The notes under the pieces: generated by a model | What the model saw: only the letters and a program-made list of their open reading frames with translations | Database searches by the model: none | What the model was told of the DNA's origin: nothing | Origin: Saccopteryx bilineata | Lineage: Eukaryota; Chordata; Mammalia; Chiroptera; Emballonuridae | NCBI RefSeq assembly: GCF_036850765.1 | Contig: NC_089496.1 | Span: forward strand, 101,642,267-101,706,266 | DNA: 64,000 bases | Direction: 5' to 3' | Program-made: the position numbers and the translations under genes | Shown here: positions 57,031 to 64,000 of the stretch, in pieces | How the letters are laid out: each line of letters opens with the position of its first letter | Position numbering within the stretch: the stretch's first letter is position 1

Positions 57031-57415
57031 TGACCCTGGCCAGTTGACTCAGTGGTAGAGTGTTTGCCAGGCGTGGGAAGTCCTGGGTTTGATTCCCGGT
57101 CAGGGCACACAAGAGAAGCAACTATCTGCTTCTCTACCCCTCCCCCTCCCCTTCTCTCTCTCCCTCTCTCTCTCTTCCCGCATGCAGCCATGGCTCAAAT
57201 GAGCAAGTTGGACCTAGGTGCTGAGGATTGTTCCATGGTCTCGCCTCAGGTGCTAAAATAGCTTGGTTGCTGAGCAACAGAGCAGCAACCACAGATGGAC
57301 AGAGCATCAGTCCCAGATGGGGGTTGCTGGATGGATCCTGGTTAGGGTGCATGTGGGAGTCTGTCTCTCTGCCTCCCTACCTCTCACCTGATTAAAAAAA
57401 CAAAACAAAAGAAAA
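57031..57415 (+). mobile_element. Old SINE-A relative, complete
   Basis: Head TGACCCTGGCCAGTTGACTCAGTGG with B-box-like GGTTTGATTCC, then AGAAGCAACTATCTGC, CTCCCTCTCTC, CATGCAGCCATGGCTC, GGTGCTGAGGATTGTTCC, CAGAGCATCAGTCCCAG, TGGATGGATCCTGG and an AAAC-rich tail. Few CpGs remain. TSD ACTCTTTAC / GCTCTTTAC at about 57022-57030 and 57417-57425. Shares subgroup features with 30584-30873. Confidence 0.85.
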
Positions 57416-57425
57416 TGCTCTTTAC

Positions 57426-59988
57426 CTATTAGCTTGGGGTTTACTAGCTTCTTATTTTTACTAGATCAAAGATGTCAATAATGCAATAGAAAGACAATGA
57501 CAATAAAAGTACATCTCTTAACTAGAGTCATTTTGTGCCCTTCAGCAAGTTCCATATGTGCTTTGTGACCTATTGTTTCCTGAGAAAATTGGAGCCTGAT
57601 TTCACAAGGTTCTTACGAAGACATGCTTTCAAAGTATAATATTCCTAAAGGAATTATTTTTTGAATATAAAAGTTTATCAGTAGTTAGTAATAAATTATA
57701 CATGTAAAAAATTATCATTTCTTGCTCTCTTTTTAATACTGTTTGTTTGGAAGGGTTAAGAGATCTTTTTATAGTGAAAGGACACTATTTCCAATGACAT
57801 TTTACACGGTCCCCCTCTCCTTTTGTTTGCACTGAAGAAGATCTTGCCAGATATGTTAGCATTATTCTCTGAAGGTGTATTTGCATCGTTTCTAATTAAA
57901 TATTTTAAAGCAGCAGGATATGGTAAATTCTCGTAAATGTTATTGTAAGTTCAAGCTGAAATATTAGCAAGAGAATTACTAAAGGGTGACATTTATACTC
58001 GTACTGGATCTGGCTATTTGCTAATGTCTGTGATATATATTACTTAGACCGATGAGTTTACAGTAAGTTCTTACTTGAGTTAAAATATGGTGTTTGCTCT
58101 CTCTTTTGAGATCAATACACCATTTAAATTAGAGTAACATTTGCTTAGTTAATCACCTCACTTTCTGGAAGCGAGTAGGTAATGATTTGGGAAAATAAAT
58201 AATAATTGTTTACTTAGGGTTCTTAGAAGGAAAATGCATGTGTTTTGATGAAAACAGTAGCAGTCAGGGAATTGGGTAATAATTTATGCTACATCCTTTA
58301 CTTTTATTATTGGTGGAAGAAGAGCTGGTTAAAAAGTATCAGAGACCAATTAAATTTTCAGGCCATTTAAATAGTATTTATAAAAAATCATTCTCTTTCC
58401 AATAATATAATAAGTTTTTGAATTTTGATCTACTTGACCTTCAAAATGTCCATGGATGTAAAGTGGTTTCTTAATTAACAAGGCCTTAATTAACAATACA
58501 GTAGGAGAACTGTGTTTGGTATTTGTTGGCATATCACATTTGGACACCATACCAAATAATATATATATCACAGTGTTAGTTGAGCAAAGCTTGTGTCAAA
58601 GAAATTATTGATGCAAATGTAGTTATATTTTTCAAATTCTGGCATCACAAACTTATTCCAGTGTATTTGAAGGGTAAAAAAATTATTTCCTGTGGTTATT
58701 GTACCTAAAAAGGGATAGAAAAGGAAGATGACAGAGTTTGAGAGATTTAAGACAATAGGAGGCAAGAAAGACAAACCATGTATGTAGAATTGGGCAAATT
58801 AAAAGGAATAATAGAGTGCATAGTTTGAAGGAAAAAGATTCTATTTACTCTCATAAAACAGAACTGTGAAATAAAAGATTATTTGATCCAAATTATTATT
58901 TAATTAACATAATATGGTTCATCAAGTCCTACACATTCTTTAAGGGTGAGCTTTATCTCACAGACTTTTTTAGGCCTTCAGTACAAGTCTAGTACATGGG
59001 AATACTGCCTTTTTTGAGATCACAGTGGATCACACGCTTGCATTTCTGACCTAATTGATCATTAAAGTGTATTGTAAATCAACATTTCATGCTTTAAATC
59101 TCAATTTGAAGTAGAATATCAATCCGCAAGACAAGCACTGTCCTATACCTTGCTAGTCCCCACAGCTTTAACAAAGCAACTTGCATTGTGGACTCTCAGT
59201 TTCCTAAAGACCGACTGAGTATAACATACTACATTTTTCACCAAAGGAAGTCACTTACCCTATATTTAGAGGAAAGAGACAATAGCTTTGGAAGCATGCA
59301 GAGACTTGGGTGAAATTTGGAAGCTTTGAAACATGTAGTTCATCGGTACGTTATTTATTTTGGTCATGTGATAGTCCCAAGATGGAGAATTGGTGCCTGT
59401 GAGCCAATTGGTGTCAATATAAGGGTGTAATACATGGAAACAGGTACATGAATCAGATTCTTATATTTTTGAGGTGGCATTTGGTGTTTGTTCCAATGAG
59501 TACTGCACTTGATTTAATTCCAAAGTGTATCTCTTGAGCTGCAACTGTGTGAAGTCATAATTGCATGACCTATGATAAAATGTGTCTCCAAGATAGACTA
59601 GAAAACTGGCACCAAGGCAAGATAGAATAAATGTAGGGGACTAGAAACCACCAGGCCATCTGCTAAGAGGCACGTTCCACTGCAAGCTGAAGATCTGCTC
59701 ACTTCTTGACTTGCTTTGCTGGCAGCTTCAACTCTCCAGAAGGCAGAAATAATAGTGCAGAAAACTGCCAGCCAGGTTGGGGGTGTGGCAGTCCTGAGGG
59801 GAATTTGTTCATGCCATTTTTGAATGCATGAAAGTACGGAAAAAGAATATAGTGGGTAGGTATGTCCATTCCCAAGATTTTAGCAAGGTAGGTTTCAGAA
59901 TGTTTACCAAAAGCTATGTTTGATCACATGGCAAGAGATGCTAAAATCAATTTGGGTGCTTGAAGTTTTCCAAAATCCATGACCTATG
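57426..59988. other. Repeat-poor AT-rich block
   Basis: About 2.5 kb with no named repeat and no gene. The piece 57750-58300 looks ordered, with words such as AGCAAGAGAATTACTAAAGGG and CACCTCACTTTCTGGAAGCG. This may be conserved non-coding DNA, but that needs comparison with other mammals. Confidence 0.4.
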
Positions 59989-60179
59989 CAGGGGTCCCCA
60001 AACTTTTTACAGAGGGGGCCAGTTCACTGTCTGTCAGACCGTTGGAGGGCTGCCACATACAGTGCTCCTCTCACTGACCACCAATGAAAGAGGTGCCCCT
60101 TCCGGCAGTGCGGCGGGGGCCAGATAAATGGCCTCAGGGGGCCGCATGCGGCCCATGGGCCATAGTTTGGGGTCACTTG
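59989..60179 (+). mobile_element. hAT family 1, short deleted form
   Basis: Starts CAGGGGTCCCCAAACTTTTTAC and ends TAGTTTGGGGTCACTTG (terminal base pair mutated). Carries the deletion junction GGAGGGCTGCCACATACAGTG. No TSD is certain; the left flank GACCTATG and right flank CCCTGTGG share only a shifted CCTRTG word. Confidence 0.9.
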
Positions 60180-60635
60180 CCCTGTGGTTTCAAGTCCAAG
60201 TGGGACAAATCTCTAAGCAAGAGGTTCATTTTTGTTTTAGGCATACTTATCTTAGAGAGACAGTGTTGCCCTCTTGCAAAGTTTAGAAATTTGTAATGGT
60301 ATCAGCCCCAAGGATGTCTTACTCAGATGCTCTTTCACCCAGACTGTATGTTCAAAACCTCTTGGTTTCCACTCACTCCAGTACTAAGTTGAGCGTGACT
60401 GTATTTAGGTAACACCCCTGCTAACTTGTGAGAGGCATTTCCATCTTATTTCATTATGCCTTCTGCCACTGCTTATCTTTAAGACATTGCTTCCAAGAAA
60501 AAAATGTGTCTGTCATATGTTATTGGCCAACTCAGAGGCAACCTGGGACCCCATGGTGGAGAATGACCTTGAATCTGTATTTAAGCCATACGATTCTAAG
60601 GTTCATTCATAGGTCCTTCCTTGGTTCTAAGTTAA
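60180..60635. other. No recognised feature
   Basis: Unique-looking; the frame at 60084-60296 overlaps the hAT element and is not a gene. Confidence 0.5.
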
Positions 60636-60639
60636 TTTT

Positions 60640-60830
60640 TTAATTCAACAAGTATGTATTGATCACCTGCCATGGAGCAGATACTTTGTAGGATGCTGAG
60701 ATTTTAACATAGATAAAAGTCTATTGTGTTCTCAATGGGGCAACCAACTATAAACAAGTAATAAAATATAGAACGTGGCAGATGGTGGAGAATGCTATAG
60801 AGAAAACAAAGAAGGGAAGAGGTGCAGTGG
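60640..60830 (-). mobile_element. L2 LINE relic (antisense)
   Basis: TTCAACAAGTATGTATTGATCACCTGCCATGGAGCAGATAC, ATGCTGAGATTTTAACATAG, CAACTATAAACAAGTAATAAAA, GGCAGATGGTGGAGAATGCTATAGAGAAAA: clear antisense L2 order. Confidence 0.82.
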
Positions 60831-61490
60831 CTGTGTGTGTGTGTGACAGTAATTGACATGGTAAATGAGTTGGTTCGGAAAGAAGTACAAAATGAAATGG
60901 AATTTTAGGCAAGGAACCAAGTGCTGGCTACCTAGGCATAACACTACTTAAAGCTCACTCAGGTTCTATAATATGTATGAAACTTAACTTCTTTGCAGTT
61001 TAATAATAGCAAATATTGTCCCTCCCAGCAATTTCTAAAGACTTCCCATTTCCATACAGTTAAATCATGGTCCCAGCCTACCTATGTAGGAGAAGTTGCA
61101 ACTGAATAATAAGTTGGAACATAACACCTTGGCCCGAGCTGAGGCCCAGTGAGCTGCATCTTTCTTGCTTAGGTTGCTCCATTACTTACTTGTTTTACCC
61201 TTCAGGAAGCAGAGTAACTTATTTAATTTGCAAATTTAGGTGAAACGGCATGAGCGGTAAAGATTATATTATGTCTTTTATCTCCACTTTTTATTTTTCA
61301 ACTTGTTCTTATACATGTGGCTAAGAATTGGAAACTTTTTCGAAGACCCAAACAGTTTACTAGATTTTTCTCTTGACTTCTAGATAAGTGTCCATTTCTA
61401 GAGAAAGGGCTCTAATAAAGTATAGCATTAATTTTTTTCCCGATCCATCTTAAATTTTTATCAGCCAGGAAGTAAATAGCTTAATTATAA
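60831..61490. other. No recognised feature
   Basis: AT-rich with short GT run at 60832-60844; no gene. Confidence 0.5.
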
Positions 61491-61504
61491 AATTTGGAGA
61501 TTTG

Positions 61505-61882
61505 GCCCTGGCCGGTTGGCTCAGTGGTAGAGCATCAGCCTGGTGTGCAGAAGTCCCGGGTTTGATTCCCGGCCAGGGCACACAGGAGAAGCACCCATCT
61601 GCTTCTCCATCCCTCCCCCTTTCCTTCCTCTCTGTCTCCCTCTTCCCCTCCCGCAGCTGAGGCTCCACTGGAGCAAAGATGGCCTGGGCACTGAGGATGG
61701 CTCTGTGGCCTCTGCCTCAGGCACTAGAATGGCTCTGGATGCAGCAGGGCGACGCCCCAGAGGGGCAGAGCATCGCCCCCTGGTGGGCATGCCGGGTGGA
61801 TCCCGGCCGGGTGCATGCGGGAGTCTGTCTGACTGCCTCCCTGTTTCCAGCTTCGGAAAAATGCAAAAAATAAAAAATAAAA
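61505..61882 (+). mobile_element. SINE-A, full length, single-unit subgroup
   Basis: GCCCTGGCCGG start, A box TGGCTCAGTGG, B box GGTTTGATTCC, GCAGCAGGGCGACGCCCC variant, one CGCCCCCTGGTGGGC unit, A-rich tail. TSD imperfect (TTTGGAGATTT about 61493-61503 against ATTGAAGATTT about 61885-61895). Frames on both strands are artefacts. Confidence 0.94.
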
Positions 61883-61895
61883 AAATTGAAGATTT

Positions 61896-62254
61896 ATAGG
61901 CAAACAGAAGAAAAGTGTATTAGAATAAAGGCATTGTATAGGTTAAGTGTTAAGAATATTAAATATATCCGTTGAGAAATATTTAATATAGAGAAAATAA
62001 TTATATAGTTATATTTTGTCAATAGGAATCTACCATAAGCCAATAAATTCAGAAAAATATGTACCAGTTGATAGGTGAAATAAACAAGATACACAGGAAG
62101 AGAGAAGTAATAGAGCTCTTGGGAACATTCTCGGATCCTGAGATTCAGCAAGCCAGGAAAGCTGTTGACTCATCATTTGTGAAGGACTGGCTAAGACTAA
62201 AATATGCAAAGACCTCTCTCAGTTGTCCCAAGTATGAGATTCATTCCTTAAAGG
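61896..62254. other. No recognised feature
   Basis: AT-rich to 62060, then unique DNA; a 100-codon frame over 62059-62361 runs into the next repeat and has no similarity. Confidence 0.5.
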
Positions 62255-62474
62255 CAGTGGTTGGCGAACCGCGGCTCAAGAGTCACATGCGGCTCTTCAC
62301 TCTTCGGCCCCTTGAGTGTGGCTCTTCCACAAAATACCACCTGCGGGCGCTACCTCGATAAGGAATGTACCTATCTATATAGTTTAAGTTTTAAAAATTT
62401 GTCTCTCAAAAGAAAGTTTAATCGTTGTACTATTGATATTTGGCTCTGTTGACTAATGAGTTTGCCAACCACTT
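62255..62474 (+). mobile_element. Non-autonomous hAT-type element, family 5
   Basis: TIRs CAGTGGTTGGCGAACC and GTTTGCCAACCACTT are inverted with few mismatches. The left inner block GCGGCTCAAGAGTCACATGCGGCTC and right AGTTTAATCGTTG flank an AT-rich core. About 220 bp, no coding capacity; 8-bp TSD not recovered. Its TIR resembles family 3 (GGTCGGAAACC) in style. Confidence 0.8.
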
Positions 62475-63334
62475 ATATATACAAAGTACATAAATTAAGA
62501 TTCAACAACAAAATACTACTTAAGGTAAAGGTCCAGGGAGGGTATGTTTTAGATGAATTTTTACAATGGACCAAGGATAATTTTACAAGGTTTGAATATA
62601 AAAGAAAGTGTTCCTAGTCTGCTAGGTCCAAAATGTCATAGGTACCATAGACCTGTTTTCTCCCAGAGTAGATATGTGAATATAGCCTGTGAAAATAAAC
62701 CTAATGTTTCTAAATCTATAGATACCTTATCTGTTCTATTTTTTTACATCACTATATAGAAGCAGCCTTGGAATATAAAAAGTAAAAGTCATTCAATTGG
62801 TAGATCTTATGATTACTAGCAAGGAAGGCAACTCAACATCTTTATTATTATTATTTTGCCATCAAATGGTGTTGACCTGGTCAAAGGAATGGAATGAAGG
62901 CTCAACACAATGACAATATGGGAAGAGGTAACCGTGTTACTTGGAAGTTTAAAGCATCAAAGCAAATGCTGCACTCAAGGAAAAACAGGTTTAAAATGAT
63001 AACAACTATAAAACATGAAAAATTAAACAAATACAATGTGAAATTCTTAAGTTAAACTAAAAATAATTTACTTGAAGAAGAGTTAAGTTGGGAACATTTG
63101 ATTTGATCAAAATTTATGTGAAAAGACCTGGAATTGTTGATTGCTCTAAAAATGAAACCCAAAAAACTATTTTAAAAATGCGTATTAATTTAGAATTCAT
63201 TAAGGGAAATAATTCTACCATCTTCTATGCTAGTCAGCTCTCATCTAGAATATTGTGTTCTTTGACATTTTAAGAGGAATGTTGAAAAAAATGCTGAAAA
63301 CCATGTTACATGCTGAACAGTTTTGTCCCACTTA
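62475..63334. other. No recognised feature
   Basis: AT-rich; (TTA)n at 62842-62856. No gene. Confidence 0.5.
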
Positions 63335-63455
63335 TGAGACTATGAGTGAGCTCCTTGAGGACAGGACTGTGTATCTGACCTTGTACATGTCAGTTCCTGG
63401 TCTTGTTCTCAGAACACTGGAGTTTCCATGAATATTTGCATAAATAATAAATGCA
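63335..63455 (+). mobile_element. L2 LINE 3'-end relic
   Basis: GAGTGAGCTCCTTGAGGACAGGACTGTG, TTCTCAGAACACTGGAG and GAATATTTGCATAAATAATAAATGC match the L2 3' end in order. Confidence 0.75.
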
Positions 63456-64000
63456 CAATGGAAGATACTGGAATTGTTTAACTGAAGACGTGAGAAAAGT
63501 TTTAAATATATAATAATATATTTAAAAGAATTTTAGTGAACAAGATTAGAAGCATACCATTTAACATTAATGGTCCAAGAAGAGTCCAAGAATATAAGTT
63601 TTGATTCAGTATATTGAACTTCTTAATGGTGTTATAAATCTTTGGGAAAAAATACTGCCTTGGTAAAAAGTAATTCTTTTGCTACATCTATTCAAGGGTG
63701 TTAGATCACCATCTGTCAGTAAAATCATAGCTCTTTGACCCTGCTTTAATAGGAAAATTGAACTAGGTAACCTCTAGGGTTCCTTCCAGCTTTGAGAATG
63801 AGTTATTCCAATGACTCTGTTATGACTATTGATTTTCTTACATTCTGATTTTTGTGGTTTAACACGCAGTTCCAAATACATAAGAAACCCAATTTATATC
63901 AGTCATGAGTAACCTGTGCTGCTTTTAAAATGCCCTTAAGATTTAAAATGTTAAAAGAATTGAAATTAGTTTTTAAAAATATTTATTCATCTCCTTTCGA
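63456..64000. other. Unique DNA with a MIR-like word
   Basis: 63745-63800 (GAACTAGGTAACCTCTAGGGTTCCTTCCAGC) resembles a common old SINE/LINE end, but too short to name. No gene before the window end. Confidence 0.4.

Overview
The window is 64 kb of mammalian, almost certainly bat (Chiroptera), non-coding DNA. No protein-coding gene, tRNA, rRNA or CRISPR array can be supported. Open frames are short. The longest ones fall inside GC-rich SINEs or L1 fragments, so they are frames created by repeats, not genes. The sequence is intergenic or deep intronic: AT-rich, with CpG-rich islands only where young SINEs sit.

Two tRNA-derived SINE families dominate. 'SINE-A' (about 370-420 bp) has a head with an intact A box (TGGCTCAGCGG) and B box (GGTTCGATTCC), then a pyrimidine-rich block, a GC-rich middle and an A-rich tail. 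'SINE-B' (about 320-370 bp) has the head CTGACCAGGC..GGCGCAGTGG, a middle rich in CAGCTTG/TCATCTGG words, a 3' part with CAATCAATGAACAAC and a TC/CA or A-rich tail. Neither is the short vespertilionid Ves SINE, and I see no Helitron, so I infer a non-vespertilionid bat. Rhinolophoid (Rhin-1-like SINE) is my first guess and emballonurid an alternative; this is not proven. Most copies keep target-site duplications (TSDs) of 11-19 bp.

Layout. 1-2.3 kb: SINE stub, then unique DNA. 2.3-7.5 kb: antisense L1 pieces split by four SINE-A copies. 7.5-16.3 kb: sense L1 pieces (including a young 5'-truncated copy with a TSD at 9.1-9.9 kb), a 332-bp hAT element, a twin-primed (5'-inverted) L1 at 11.2-12.1 kb, an old L1 with its 5'UTR at 13.5-15.5 kb, and two SINE-A copies. 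16.6-25 kb: two SINE-B copies around a repeat-poor block (17.0-21.2 kb). 25-36 kb: hAT elements, MIR, MER5A, MER20-like and MaLR relics, L1 3'UTRs and SINEs. 36-45 kb: a long GT/GC repeat, SINE-A, a second twin-primed L1, MIRs. 45-49.5 kb: a solo retroviral LTR, a SINE-B tandem pair, hAT elements. 50-64 kb: a GAAA repeat, a 352-bp hAT element with perfect TSD, further SINEs and hAT copies, L2/MIR relics.

The most notable signal is the density of short non-autonomous hAT-type DNA transposons: at least eleven copies of five sequence families, several with perfect 8-bp TSDs. One family contains an internally deleted form whose breakpoint is shared by four copies. No new cellular system was found; the observations of interest concern mobile-element biology.
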